Shown: positions 8,317-15,791 of the stretch, one piece after another
How positions within the stretch are numbered: the first letter of the stretch is position 1
Layout: every line of letters starts with the position of its first letter
Assembly (NCBI RefSeq): GCF_000720255.1
Contig: NZ_JOJE01000011.1
Location: 1-64,000 of the forward strand
Source: Streptomyces griseus subsp. griseus
GTDB lineage: Bacteria > Actinomycetota > Actinomycetes > Streptomycetales > Streptomycetaceae
Direction of reading: 5' to 3'
DNA: 64,000 nt
Notes under the pieces: model-generated
The model's input: the letters and a program-made list of their open reading frames with translations, nothing else
Told to the model about the DNA's origin: nothing
The model's database searches: none
Translations under genes and position numbers: made by a program

Positions 8317-8335
8317 TTAGGTTAGCCTTGCCTAA
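8317..8335. promoter_or_regulatory. Iron box (DmdR/IdeR-type operator) in divergent promoter
   Basis: TTAGGTTAGCCTTGCCTAA is a 19-bp imperfect palindrome that closely matches the Streptomyces iron box TTAGGTTAGGCTNACCTAA. It lies between the divergent acylase operon and the siderophore-interacting flavoprotein gene, so both should be repressed when iron is plentiful. Confidence 0.9.
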
Positions 8336-8374
8336 GTCGGCTGGGTGGAATCGTACGCGAGAGGTGAGGGCGCG

Positions 8375-9094
8375 ATGGCGCAGGGGCGGGGATGGGAGGG
8401 CGCGGTCCTGAAGCTGATGCGCGCCAAGGACTACGAGTTCACCGTGACGGACGCCGAGGACGTCACTCCGCACTACCGGCGGCTGCGCCTCACCGACGGC
8501 GGCCTGCTCGCCGCGACGGGCGTCCACCCCACGATGTGGGTCCGGCTCTGGTTCGACAACGCGGGCAAGCCGCACCAGCGGGCGTACACCCTGGTCGACC
8601 CCGACCCGGCCACCGGCGCCTTCGCCCTGGAGTTCGCCCTCCACGAGGGGTGCGCCGGCGACTGGGCGCGGGCCGCGAAGCCGGGCGACACCATCGATGC
8701 GACCGTCCAGGGCACCGGCTTCGAACGGCCCCGGCCCGAACCCTCGCACGTCTTCGCGATCGGCGACCCGGCCTCGCTGCCCGCCCTCAACTCCCTGCTC
8801 GCGGAGTTCGACACCCCGGCGACCGTCTGGTTCGAGGGCAACCCCGACGGCCTGCCCTTCCACACCGACCCCGCCCGCCACGACCTGCGCCCGGTCCCCC
8901 GCCGGGACGCCGGAGCCCACCTCGTCGAGCGGGTCCGCGCCGACCTCCCGGCGCTGCTCGGGGCCACCCCGGAGCCGTACGTGTGGATCGCCTGCGACAC
9001 GGCGACCACCCGCGCCCTGTCGTCGTACGTCCGCAAGGAGCTCGGCGTCCCCAAGCAGCGCACGCACGCGCTGGGGTACTGGCGCGCGACCTGA
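8375..9094 (+). CDS. Siderophore-interacting protein (ViuB/SIP-type ferric-siderophore reductase)
   Basis: 239 residues from the ATG at 8375 (GAGGTGAGGG upstream); an in-frame GTG at 8345 is less likely. It has the SIP fold: FAD-binding beta-barrel with RAYTLVDPDPATGAFALEF and HEGCAGDWARAAKPGD, then a nucleotide-binding half with HVFAIGDPASLPALNSLL and a terminal YVWIACDTATTRALSSYVRKELGV ... HALGYWR. These flavoenzymes reduce ferric siderophores in the cytoplasm to release iron. Its promoter region contains the iron box, so it is expected to be induced on iron starvation together with the divergent operon. Confidence 0.92.
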   Translation: MAQGRGWEGAVLKLMRAKDYEFTVTDAEDVTPHYRRLRLTDGGLLAATGVHPTMWVRLWFDNAGKPHQRAYTLVDPDPATGAFALEFALHEGCAGDWARAAKPGDTIDATVQGTGFERPRPEPSHVFAIGDPASLPALNSLLAEFDTPATVWFEGNPDGLPFHTDPARHDLRPVPRRDAGAHLVERVRADLPALLGATPEPYVWIACDTATTRALSSYVRKELGVPKQRTHALGYWRAT

Positions 9095-9110
9095 TCCCGT
9101 ACGCGGGATC
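9093..9110. terminator. Inverted repeat at the end of the siderophore-interacting gene
   Basis: GATCCCG-TACG-CGGGATC forms a 7-bp stem that overlaps the stop codon. There is no T run; it may be a weak terminator or an operator for the next gene, whose ATG is 9 nt downstream. Confidence 0.4.
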
Positions 9111-9118
9111 ATCGATCC

Positions 9119-9718
9119 ATGAACGTCACCCTGCACCTCGCCCAGGACCCCGAGGCCGACGAACTCCTCGGACGCTCCCCGCTCGCCGCGCTGACCGGCA
9201 TGCTGCTGGACCAGCAGGTGCCGATGGAGTGGGCGTTCAAGGGACCTCGTACGATCGCCGACCGGCTCGGCGCCTCCGACCTCGACGCGCACGAGATCGC
9301 CGCCCAGGACCCCGAGGCCTTCGTCGCCCTGCTCTCCGAGAAGCCCGCCGTGCACCGCTACCCCGGCTCGATGGCCAAGCGCATCCAACAGCTGTGCCAG
9401 TACCTCGTCGAGCATTACGACGGTGACGCCGAGGCCGTCTGGAAGGGCGTCGACGACGGGCGGGAGCTGCTGAAGCGCCTCCAGGAACTCCCCGGGTTCG
9501 GCAAGCAGAAGGCACAGATCTTCCTGGCCCTGCTCGGCAAGCAGCTCGGCGTGCGCCCCCAGGGCTGGCAGGAGGCCGCCGGCTCCTACGGCGAACCCAG
9601 GTCCTTCCGCTCCGTGGCCGACATCACCGGCCCCGAGTCCCTGGCCAAGGTCCGCGCCCACAAGCAGGAGGTGAAGGCAGCCGCGAAGGCGGCGAAGCCG
9701 ACGAAGCCGGCCACGTAA
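9119..9718 (+). CDS. HhH-GPD base-excision DNA glycosylase family protein
   Basis: 199 residues. The helix-hairpin-helix appears as LQELPGFGKQKAQIFLALLG (residues about 121-140), and the N-terminal SPLAALTGMLLDQQVPMEWAFKGP matches the small glycosylase group in which the helical core starts with a conserved LLDQQ. HhH-GPD enzymes excise damaged or mispaired bases. No FeS cluster is present and the catalytic Asp position after the HhH is not obvious, so the exact lesion specificity cannot be given. The C-terminus is a Lys/Ala-rich tail (VKAAAKAAKPTKPAT) that may help DNA binding. Confidence 0.85.
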   Translation: MNVTLHLAQDPEADELLGRSPLAALTGMLLDQQVPMEWAFKGPRTIADRLGASDLDAHEIAAQDPEAFVALLSEKPAVHRYPGSMAKRIQQLCQYLVEHYDGDAEAVWKGVDDGRELLKRLQELPGFGKQKAQIFLALLGKQLGVRPQGWQEAAGSYGEPRSFRSVADITGPESLAKVRAHKQEVKAAAKAAKPTKPAT

Positions 9719-9862
9719 CCGCCGACCGACCGTCCCCACCCCGACCACGCCGAAGCGCCGCCCCGCCCGGACCACGGTCGGCCACTCGACCACGGGAAGC
9801 CCCGTCGACCGTCCGGACCGTTCTGGATGGCGGGGCCTTGGGGGGCCGTTCCAGCATGGAGC

Positions 9863-10528
9863 ATGACCGAGCCACCGACCGGTTCCTCCCGGGGGCCGGA
9901 GGAGTACGACGACCGCAGGGTGCACGCCCGGCACACGGCGACCGCACACGAGCCCGAACCGCCCATCGAGGGCCCCCTGCACGCCCTGTCCCGCGCCACC
10001 TGGCAGATCGTCCTGATCACCGGTGCCGCCTCCCTGGTCATGGGCGTCCTGGTACTGGTCTGGCCGGGCGCCTCCCTCTTCGCGGTCGGCATCCTCTTCG
10101 GCCTCTACCTCGTCATCAGCGGCGTCTCCCAGCTCGTCTCCGCCTTCGGCACCCACAAGACCACCTCGCTGCGCGTCCTGGCCTTCATCAGCGGCGCCCT
10201 GTCGATACTGCTGGGCCTGTTCTGCTTCCGCGGCCCCATGCAGTCGATCCTGCTGCTCGCCCTGTGGATCGGCATCGGCTGGCTGATCCGCGGCATCACC
10301 CACACCCTGGCCGCCGCCTCCGACCCGGCCATGCCCGCGCGAGGCCGGCAGATCTTCCTCGGGATCGTCACCGTCGTCGGCGGCATCGTGCTGATCGACT
10401 CCCCCTTCGAGTCGGTCGCCGTCCTCACCCTCGTCGTCGGCATCTGGCTGGTCGCGGTCGGCGCCGTCGAGATCGTCGTCGCCCTCACCATCCGCGGACG
10501 GGCCCGCCAGGTCCCGCACACGGTGTGA
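9863..10528 (+). CDS. HdeD-like (DUF308) membrane protein
   Basis: 221 residues from the ATG at 9863. A hydrophilic N-terminus of about 45 residues precedes six membrane helices arranged as three DUF308 repeats; GASLFAVGILFGLYLVISGVSQLVSAF and GGIVLIDSPFESVAVLTLVVGIWLVAVG are the clearest. E. coli HdeD is linked to acid resistance, but the function in actinobacteria is unproven. Nothing in the promoter region indicates its regulation. It is a stand-alone gene between the glycosylase and two small secreted or hypothetical proteins. Confidence 0.85.
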   Translation: MTEPPTGSSRGPEEYDDRRVHARHTATAHEPEPPIEGPLHALSRATWQIVLITGAASLVMGVLVLVWPGASLFAVGILFGLYLVISGVSQLVSAFGTHKTTSLRVLAFISGALSILLGLFCFRGPMQSILLLALWIGIGWLIRGITHTLAAASDPAMPARGRQIFLGIVTVVGGIVLIDSPFESVAVLTLVVGIWLVAVGAVEIVVALTIRGRARQVPHTV

Positions 10529-10595
10529 TGACCTCGTACGCCGTGCGAGCGGATCTCGCGGCCCGCGCGATGACCGCCCCGCACCCGGCGGGGAG

Positions 10596-10934
10596 ATGAC
10601 CGAGATGACCCCCGCGAGCACCGCACGAAGTCTTCCCCGCAGCCGCGCCTGGCTGCGGGTGCTCGTGCTGCTGCTCGCCGTAGTGGTACCGGGAGCGCAC
10701 GCCGAGGCGCACCCGGCGCCCGTCGGGGCGGTCGCCGGCGAGAGCGTCGAGTACGACGCCCTCGACACGGTCCTACGGCCCCCGGCCCACCACGCACACC
10801 GCCCCGCCGCGCCCCTGCGTCCCACGCCGCTCCCGGCCCCGCGCCCCGGCGACCCGGCGGTCCCGCCGCTCCCGGCGCCGCCCGGCCCGCCGTACTCCCC
10901 GCACACCCTGCGCTCCGTGGTCCTGCGCTGCTGA
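10596..10934 (+). CDS. Small exported proline-rich protein, unknown function
   Basis: 112 residues, preceded by GGCGGGGAG. It starts with a signal sequence (SRAWLRVLVLLLAVVVPGAHA) and the mature part is Pro/His/Ala-rich (HRPAAPLRPTPLPAPRPGDPAVPPLPAPPGPP) with one Cys as the last residue. A second ATG three codons later is also possible. No known domain. GC bias at third positions and a good ribosome site argue that it is expressed. It follows the HdeD-like gene on the same strand and precedes another short open frame. Confidence 0.6.
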   Translation: MTEMTPASTARSLPRSRAWLRVLVLLLAVVVPGAHAEAHPAPVGAVAGESVEYDALDTVLRPPAHHAHRPAAPLRPTPLPAPRPGDPAVPPLPAPPGPPYSPHTLRSVVLRC

Positions 10935-11032
10935 CCCGCCCGGGGCCTGCGGCCTGCCCGAGCAGTCCGGCCCGCTGAAGAAAACCGGCACGCGCCACCC
11001 AGCTCAAGAAACCAGGACCGAGGAACACAGCC

Positions 11033-11161
11033 ATGCCCTCAGACCCCTACGCCGTCCTGCGCGCCCTGCTGCGCGCGGAGGCCGCCCGCAGCACCCCGAA
11101 GCCGCATCCGCAGGAGGCGACGCCACAGCAGCAGCGACCCCCGAAGAAACGGGAACGCTGA
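11033..11161 (+). CDS. 42-residue hypothetical protein
   Basis: ATG at 11033 with GAGG upstream. The N-terminal half is an amphipathic helix (SDPYAVLRALLRAEAARS); the C-terminal half is charged (QQQRPPKKRER). It follows the small exported protein by about 100 nt. No family recognised; codon bias is consistent with a real gene. Confidence 0.5.
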   Translation: MPSDPYAVLRALLRAEAARSTPKPHPQEATPQQQRPPKKRER

Positions 11162-11282
11162 TCCCCGCCGGCGGAGGCGGCCCCACCGCCTCCGCCACGA
11201 ACCCCACCGCCAGCGCCACGCCCCCCCCCCCCGCCACGAACCCCCCGGCTCCACCGCGCACCCCCGCTCCACCCCGCGCGGC

Positions 11283-11326
11283 GCGCCGATGCCTCTCGCG
11301 TGACGCGCCGACGCCTCTCGCGTGAC
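11283..11326. repeat. Two-copy 22-bp tandem repeat
   Basis: Units at 11283-11304 and 11305-11326 (core GCCTCTCGCGTGAC) differ at one base. Confidence 0.85.
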
Positions 11327-11393
11327 GAGGAACACACCACCCCCTTGGGAGGGAATCAGCTGAAGCATCCGGGGAAGGGAACGCCCGCTGGGT

Positions 11394-11424
11394 GCGCCCG
11401 GATCGAGGACCGGGCGCGTTCTTT
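11394..11424 (+). terminator. Rho-independent terminator
   Basis: GCGCCCGG (11394-11401) pairs with CCGGGCGC (11410-11417), followed by GTTCTTT. It closes the small-gene unit before the VapB-like gene. Confidence 0.8.
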
Positions 11425-11513
11425 CCGGTTCGCCCTCTTTCACGGCACCTTTCCCCCCTCACACTCCGTCGCCATGGCTGCGCCCGGAAGGTCTGGGCCG
11501 GTAGGCTTTCCGT

Positions 11514-11810
11514 GTGATCTTCAAGCGCATCGGAAACGGCCGGCCGTACCCCGACCACGGCCGGGAAAGCACCCGGCAGTGGGCGGACGTCGCGCCGCGC
11601 CCGGTCCGCCTCGATCAGTTGGTGACGACCAAGCAGCAGCTCGACCTGGAGACGCTCCTCGCCGAGGACTCGACGTTCTACGGCGACCTCTTCGCGCACG
11701 TCGTGAAGTGGCAGGGCGACCTCTACCTGGAGGACGGGCTGCACCGCGCGGTGCGCGCCGCGCTCCAGCAGCGTCAGGTGCTGCACGCGCGCGTGCTCGA
11801 ACTGGACTGA
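11514..11810 (+). CDS. Conserved small protein, VapB-like antitoxin annotation in relatives
   Basis: 98 residues with a GTG start. The sequence is strongly conserved in Streptomyces (VRLDQLVTTKQQLDLETLLAEDSTFYGDLFAHVVKWQGDLYLEDGLHRAVRAALQQRQVLHARVLEL). Relatives are commonly labelled VapB-family antitoxins because of the short strand-helix-helix pattern, but there is no VapC/PIN toxin gene beside it and it is probably a stand-alone regulator or housekeeping factor. It lies 95 nt before the LytR_C gene on the same strand. The antitoxin role is therefore doubtful; the existence of the gene is not. Confidence 0.82.
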   Translation: MIFKRIGNGRPYPDHGRESTRQWADVAPRPVRLDQLVTTKQQLDLETLLAEDSTFYGDLFAHVVKWQGDLYLEDGLHRAVRAALQQRQVLHARVLELD

Positions 11811-11905
11811 CGTCGGCCGGTGGCGGGTTGGCCCTTTCGGGTTCTCCTGTGCCGCCGAATGATCATCTAGTAGGCACGGCCGCCCGAGCGCACTACGCTG
11901 CGTTC

Positions 11906-12559
11906 ATGAGCATGCTGACTCCCCAGGGCATGGGCGGCAAGTACCGGATCACGGGGAACAAATACCCACGGATGCGCCCTCACCGGCGGCGCGGCAGGCT
12001 CGTCGTCCTGACCGTCGCCTGTGCCGCCGCGCTCGGAGTCGCGGGCTGGGGAACACTGCAGCTCATCGATGTCTTCACCGGTGGCGGCAGAACGGCCTCG
12101 GCGGCCGGTACGAAGAGCCACTGCGCGACCAAGGCGAGCCCCTCTGCGGGCGCGACGCCCCCGGCCGCGGCCGTGCCTCCTCCGAACCGGATCACGGTCA
12201 ACGTCTTCAACGCCACGCCCCGCAGCGGGCTCGCCAAGAAGACCGCGGACGAGCTGAAGAAGCGTGGCTTCCGCATCGGCGAGGTGGGCAACGCGAGCAA
12301 GGAGTACGACAAGAAGGTCGCCGGTACCGGCGTCCTGCTCGGCCCCGCCTCCGCCCAGAACACCGCGCTGCGCGTCCTCGGCACCCAGCTCGCCGGCGCC
12401 GAGCGCCGCACCGACGCCGCCCGTAAGGGCGACGCCGTCGACCTCGTCATCGGCACCGGCTTCAAGAACCTGACCAGCCAGGCCGCGGCGGACAAGGCCC
12501 TCACCGCCCTGACGGCCCCGCAGCCGGCCCCCAGCGGCAACAGCAAGAAGAGCTGCTGA
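11906..12559 (+). CDS. LytR C-terminal-domain membrane-anchored protein
   Basis: 217 residues from the ATG at 11906. A basic cytoplasmic N-terminus (PRMRPHRRRGR) leads to one membrane helix (LVVLTVACAAALGVAGWGTLQLIDVF), then an Ala/Pro linker and a LytR_C domain at about residues 100-195 (ITVNVFNATPRSGLAKKTADELKKRGFRIGEVGN ... GTGVLLGP). The domain is found after LCP wall-teichoic-acid ligases and alone; here the catalytic LCP part is absent, so it probably binds cell-wall polymer rather than transferring it. It faces upp convergently. Confidence 0.87.
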   Translation: MSMLTPQGMGGKYRITGNKYPRMRPHRRRGRLVVLTVACAAALGVAGWGTLQLIDVFTGGGRTASAAGTKSHCATKASPSAGATPPAAAVPPPNRITVNVFNATPRSGLAKKTADELKKRGFRIGEVGNASKEYDKKVAGTGVLLGPASAQNTALRVLGTQLAGAERRTDAARKGDAVDLVIGTGFKNLTSQAAADKALTALTAPQPAPSGNSKKSC

Positions 12560-12580
12560 GCGGCGGGCGAAGGGCGGGGA

Positions 12581-12608
12581 GAGGGGTCTGTACGAGAGGG
12601 GTCTGTAC
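12581..12608. repeat. Two-copy 15-bp-period repeat between convergent genes
   Basis: GAGGGGTCTGTAC occurs at 12581-12593 and 12596-12608, between the LytR_C and upp stops. Confidence 0.8.
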
Positions 12609-12661
12609 GGAGGGTGGGTGAAAGCTCCTCCGGAGATTCCCGCGAGACAGGTCGCAGCCGG

Positions 12662-13297
12662 CTACTCGGCCGCGCCGTACAGCCTGTCGCCCGCGTCTCC
12701 GAGGCCGGGGACGATGTAGCCCTGTTCGTTGAGGTGATCGTCGACGGCGGCCGTGACGACCGTGACGGGGGTGCCCGCCAGCTCGCGTTCCATCAGCTCG
12801 ACGCCCTCCGGGGCGGCCAGCAGCACCACCGCGGTCACGTCGTCGGCACCGCGCCTGATCAGCTCCCGGATCGCCGCGACCAGCGTGCCGCCGGTGGCGA
12901 GCATCGGGTCGAGGACGTACACCTGACGCCCGGAGAGGTCCTCCGGCATGCGCGTGGCGTACGTGGACGCCTCCAGCGTCTCCTCGTTGCGGATCATGCC
13001 GAGGAAGCCCACCTCGGCGGTCGGCAGCAGCCGCATCATGCCGTCCAGCATGCCGAGACCGGCCCGCAGGATCGGCACGACCAGCGGACGCGGGTAGGAG
13101 AGCTTGACGCCGGTGGTCCCGGCGACCGGCGTGGTGATGTCGACCTGTTCGGTGCGCACATCGCGCGTGGCCTCGTAGGCGAGCAGGGTGACCAGCTCGT
13201 CGGCCAGGCGGCGGAAGGTCGCGGAGTCCGTGCGCTGGTCGCGCAGCGTGGTGAGCTTGTGGGCGACCAGGGGGTGGTCGACGACGTGGAGACGCAT
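12662..13297 (-). CDS. upp: Uracil phosphoribosyltransferase
   Basis: 211 residues from the ATG at 13297 ([20 protein letters not shown]). It makes UMP from uracil and PRPP in pyrimidine salvage. The family marks are all present: [44 protein letters not shown], and the PRPP loop [18 protein letters not shown] near residues 120-140; the C-terminal [15 protein letters not shown] forms the uracil pocket. Length matches bacterial Upp. It is monocistronic here and convergent with the LytR_C gene. A 17-codon upstream in-frame extension is unlikely since families start at MRLHVVDHP. Confidence 0.97.
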   Translation of the reverse strand: MRLHVVDHPLVAHKLTTLRDQRTDSATFRRLADELVTLLAYEATRDVRTEQVDITTPVAGTTGVKLSYPRPLVVPILRAGLGMLDGMMRLLPTAEVGFLGMIRNEETLEASTYATRMPEDLSGRQVYVLDPMLATGGTLVAAIRELIRRGADDVTAVVLLAAPEGVELMERELAGTPVTVVTAAVDDHLNEQGYIVPGLGDAGDRLYGAAE

Positions 13298-13434
13298 GAC
13301 CACAACAGTAACCGGGCCCCATGACCTCATTGCCCCCACGCTCCGCAAGGCTCTACCCCTGGCTTAGCCCGTCTGTTGGCATCAAACCCACCGACCGGGG
13401 GAAAGTGGTGGGGACGGACTGGGGTGGTGAGCCG

Positions 13435-13635
13435 ATGCCCGACCTGCCTGACCGCAGCACATCCGAACAAGGGCCGCCGCGGGAGCCCGAGACGGACGCG
13501 GAGCGCCGTCGGCGCCGCGCCCAATTCCTGCGCGATCTCGCCGAGGCCCGCGAACTGCGCGACCGCGTCCAGCCCCGCCGCGCCAAGGCCGCCCGGCTGC
13601 GACACGCGATGCGTATGCGGACGTTCCGCTGGTAG
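13435..13635 (+). CDS. Small basic conserved hypothetical protein
   Basis: 66 residues from the ATG at 13435 (GGGGTGGTGAG upstream). Almost the whole sequence is a charged helix (AERRRRRAQFLRDLAEARELRDRVQPRRAKAARLRHAMRMRTFRW). Such short Arg/Ala-rich helical proteins are conserved next to tadA/upp in Streptomyces from memory; nucleic-acid or membrane association is possible but not shown. An ATG at 13321 would extend it by 38 residues that look non-coding. Confidence 0.7.
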   Translation: MPDLPDRSTSEQGPPREPETDAERRRRRAQFLRDLAEARELRDRVQPRRAKAARLRHAMRMRTFRW

Positions 13636-13937
13636 CGGCCTGCACCGGGAAGATCCAAGCCCACCGGGGCGTTGCGGGGGTGGGTGCGCGCGGACGCTGG
13701 GGAAAGCCGCGTACGATCCGCAGGTGGCCGCAACGAGTGTGCTGGTGAGTTGCATACGGACCGACTCGGGGACGTGCGATCAAAACCACCGGACACAGGG
13801 AGCAGAAGACGTCCCCTGAACGCCTTGTTTCTGCCACGATTCCGAGTGGGTGGGGCTCGGAGCCCAGCTCTCTCCGCCCGTAACCTCCGCCGGGGGGACC
13901 CCCAACCGGCACGCCTATGACCAGTGGGAGAGTCACG
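13636..13937. other. Intergenic region, no gene seen
   Basis: Holds the leader and presumed promoter of the tadA operon. No conserved short frame or clear palindrome was found. Confidence 0.5.
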
Positions 13938-14459
13938 GTGTACTTCGCCGCACTGCTCGCGCGCACCGAAGACGGGTGGGAAGCGAGCGACACAGAGCTC
14001 GACGATGTGGAGACCCTGTCGGATCTCGCCGACCTGGCCCGGGAAGCCGCCCCGGACGAGGACACGGTGCTCGTACTGATCGAGCAGGAGGACGCCTGGT
14101 TCGGCGTCGTCCGCATCGACGGCGAGGAGGACCCTCGCATCTATGTCTCGGACGCCGCCGCCGCTGCCCGCAGCAGCTACGGCGAGATCCTGCTCACCGA
14201 CGAACTGCTCGGCAGGGAGCCCGGCGACGACGACGCCGACCTGGACTCCCTCGACCTCGACGGCACCGAGGACGGTGAGGACGAGGACGCCGAGGACGGC
14301 GGCTCCGCCGACGCCGTGCCGCACGGCCCGGTGGGCGACGTCGGCATCCTCGACGACCTCGGGGTCACCGAGAAGGAGCTGAAGTCGCTGTCCGCCGACG
14401 CGGTCACGGAGATCGCCGACGCCCTGGGCGCCTCGGAGACCCTGGAGACCGTCCGCTGA
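13938..14459 (+). CDS. tRNA adenosine deaminase-associated protein
   Basis: 173 residues when started at the GTG at 13938 (MYFAALLARTEDGWEASDTELDD), which has GGGAG seven bases upstream; an ATG at 13917 would add seven residues. The acidic protein (long DDDADLDSLDLDGTEDGEDEDAEDGG stretch in the middle, here quoted in part: DSLDLDGTEDGED) matches the actinobacterial family always found just before tadA. Its biochemical role is unknown; a partner or chaperone function for TadA is assumed from constant linkage. The stop codon overlaps a possible CTG initiation codon for tadA. Confidence 0.85.
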   Translation: MYFAALLARTEDGWEASDTELDDVETLSDLADLAREAAPDEDTVLVLIEQEDAWFGVVRIDGEEDPRIYVSDAAAAARSSYGEILLTDELLGREPGDDDADLDSLDLDGTEDGEDEDAEDGGSADAVPHGPVGDVGILDDLGVTEKELKSLSADAVTEIADALGASETLETVR

Positions 14460-14515
14460 CCGCACCGACCGCGGGAGGGACGCCCGACCCGGTACGCGAC
14501 CGCTGGCGGGCCGCC

Positions 14516-14947
14516 ATGCGGCTCGCCCTCGACGAGGCCGGGCTGGCCGTCCGGGGCGGGGACGTCCCGGTCGGTGCCGTCGTGCTGGCCTCGGACGGTA
14601 CGACCGTGCTCGCGACCGGGCACAACGAGCGCGAGGCCGTCGGCGACCCGACCGCGCACGCGGAGGTCCTGGCGATCCGGCGAGCGGCCGAGCGGCTGGG
14701 CGAGTGGCGGCTGTCCGGCTGCACCCTCGTCGTAACCCTGGAGCCCTGCACGATGTGCGCGGGCGCGCTCGTCCAGTCCCGCGTCGACCGGGTCGTCTAC
14801 GGCGCCCGCGACGACAAGGCGGGCGCGGCCGGCTCCCTCTGGGACGTCGTACGGGACCGGCGCCTCAACCACCGGCCCGAGGTGATCGAGGGAGTCCTCG
14901 CCGAGGACTGCGCACGGCTGCTCACCGACTTCTTCCGCTCCCGCTGA
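14516..14947 (+). CDS. tadA: tRNA-specific adenosine deaminase
   Basis: 143 residues from the first ATG. TadA converts A34 to inosine in tRNA-Arg(ACG), whose gene is in this window at 41857-41929. The zinc site is visible: His48 and Glu50 in TAHAEVLAI, Cys78 and Cys81 in PCTMC. The N-terminal helix of the family normally starts about ten residues earlier; the in-frame sequence upstream (DPVRDRWRAAMRLALDEA) fits that helix, so translation may really begin at a CTG near 14456 overlapping the previous stop. The annotated ATG is therefore a minimum. Confidence 0.93.
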   Translation: MRLALDEAGLAVRGGDVPVGAVVLASDGTTVLATGHNEREAVGDPTAHAEVLAIRRAAERLGEWRLSGCTLVVTLEPCTMCAGALVQSRVDRVVYGARDDKAGAAGSLWDVVRDRRLNHRPEVIEGVLAEDCARLLTDFFRSR

Positions 14948-15028
14948 CCACCGCCCGCGAACACGGCCTTCCCGCCGCCGCCGATACTGATTTCAAGGCA
15001 CACCCCGCCGTGCTGTAAGGTCTCCCTC

Positions 15029-15113
15029 GGTAGCGTGTCCGAGCGGCCGAAGGAGCTCGCCTCGAAAGCGAGTGTGGCGCAAGTCACCGAGGGTTCAAAT
15101 CCCTCCGCTACCG
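15029..15113 (+). tRNA. tRNA-Ser (anticodon CGA)
   Basis: 85 nt with acceptor GGTAGCG/CGCTACC, anticodon arm CTCGC-CTCGAAA-GCGAG giving CGA, a long class II variable arm and the T loop GGTTCAAATCC. The 3' CCA is not encoded. Followed by a strong terminator. Confidence 0.97.
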
Positions 15114-15352
15114 CTCTTGACGAGGGGCTCGGTCCGGTGGACCGGGCCCCTCGTGGCTGTCCGGTTGGTCTTGCCCAGGTAGGTCCAGGCGAGGCCGCCG
15201 ATGACCGGGGCGTGCAGGAGGAAGAGGAGCCACAGGAGCTTCGGTACGAAGCGGATCTGCTCCTCGGGGGTGCGGGCGCAGTCGATCAGGACTCCCCACC
15301 AGAGCAGGGCCACGATCCCCGCCAGGACAACGACCAGCAGTGTCATCAGCAT
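15095..15352 (-). CDS. Small PLDc_N-type two-helix membrane protein
   Basis: 85 residues from the ATG at 15352 (GGGAGAG upstream). Two membrane helices (TLLVVVLAGIVALLWWGVLIDC and VPKLLWLLFLLHAPVIGGLAWTYLG) with the polar RTPEEQIRFVPK link match the phospholipase-D/cardiolipin-synthase N-terminal (PLDc_N) module that occurs alone in many actinobacteria. Function as a free protein is unknown. Its last codons run antisense through the tRNA-Ser terminator and into the T arm of the tRNA, so the C-terminal tail after TATRGPVHR may be little constrained. Confidence 0.8.
   Translation of the reverse strand: MLMTLLVVVLAGIVALLWWGVLIDCARTPEEQIRFVPKLLWLLFLLHAPVIGGLAWTYLGKTNRTATRGPVHRTEPLVKSGSGGI
15120..15154 (+). 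terminator. Terminator of tRNA-Ser(CGA)
   Basis: ACGAGGGGCTCGGTCC pairs with GGACCGGGCCCCTCGT (one mismatch or bulge). It lies inside the antisense PLDc_N frame. Confidence 0.75.
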
Positions 15353-15557
15353 CCGTCTTCTCTCCCTCTTCCGTCTTTCCGGCCGCACCGGAGCGCGTTC
15401 ACCGGTTCATCGGACGAGGCCCCCCGAACGGTTCACGGTTGATACGAGCGATTTCTCGGACGCCGAGCCGTTGATCCTTAAATACGACCTGTAGTTACAC
15501 TCACCGTCGTCGGCGCAGGGGGCCCTACGGGCACATCAGGCACAGAGGGAGGCCGCG

Positions 15558-15734
15558 GTGGCGGTGAACGCCAAGAAGATCGCCGTGTACGTGCTCGTGG
15601 TCTTCATCCTGTACGTGATCATCACGGACCCGGCCAAGGCCGCGGACTACGTCCAGATAGGGTTCGAGGGCATATCGGACGCCGCCAAGGCCATCGGCGA
15701 GTTCATGTCGTGGATCGCCGGCGGAGCCAAGTAG
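15558..15734 (+). CDS. 58-residue single-helix membrane protein
   Basis: GTG start at 15558 with GAGGGAGG upstream. One membrane helix near the N-terminus (KKIAVYVLVVFILYVIIT), followed by an amphipathic helix (KAADYVQIGFEGISDAAKAIGEFMSWIAGG). Strong codon bias and ribosome site. It sits between the PLDc_N gene and the Dabb gene; from memory, similar small proteins occur at this place in Streptomyces. Function unknown. Confidence 0.78.
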   Translation: MAVNAKKIAVYVLVVFILYVIITDPAKAADYVQIGFEGISDAAKAIGEFMSWIAGGAK

Positions 15735-15791
15735 CCGGTCCGCCGGTCCCGCCGCACCCGTCGGGGCCACCGCACACAATGGGAGCGCCCC

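Larger units (their letters stand above)
11162..11513. other. Intergenic region with repeat and terminator, no convincing gene
   Basis: Contains a 12-C run near 11221, a two-copy 22-bp repeat and a strong terminator (listed separately). A 13-codon frame at 11322-11363 lacks a ribosome site and is not called. Confidence 0.6.

Noticed and set aside
11322..11363. A 13-codon frame with one Trp, followed by a strong hairpin, looking like an attenuator leader peptide.
   Set aside because: No ribosome site, no run of a regulatory amino acid, no alternative antiterminator pairing visible, and the gene downstream is not biosynthetic. The hairpin is simply a terminator.
11514..11810. A VapBC toxin-antitoxin system.
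   Set aside because: Only the VapB-like half is present and neighbouring genes lack a PIN domain; treating it as a TA module is not supported.
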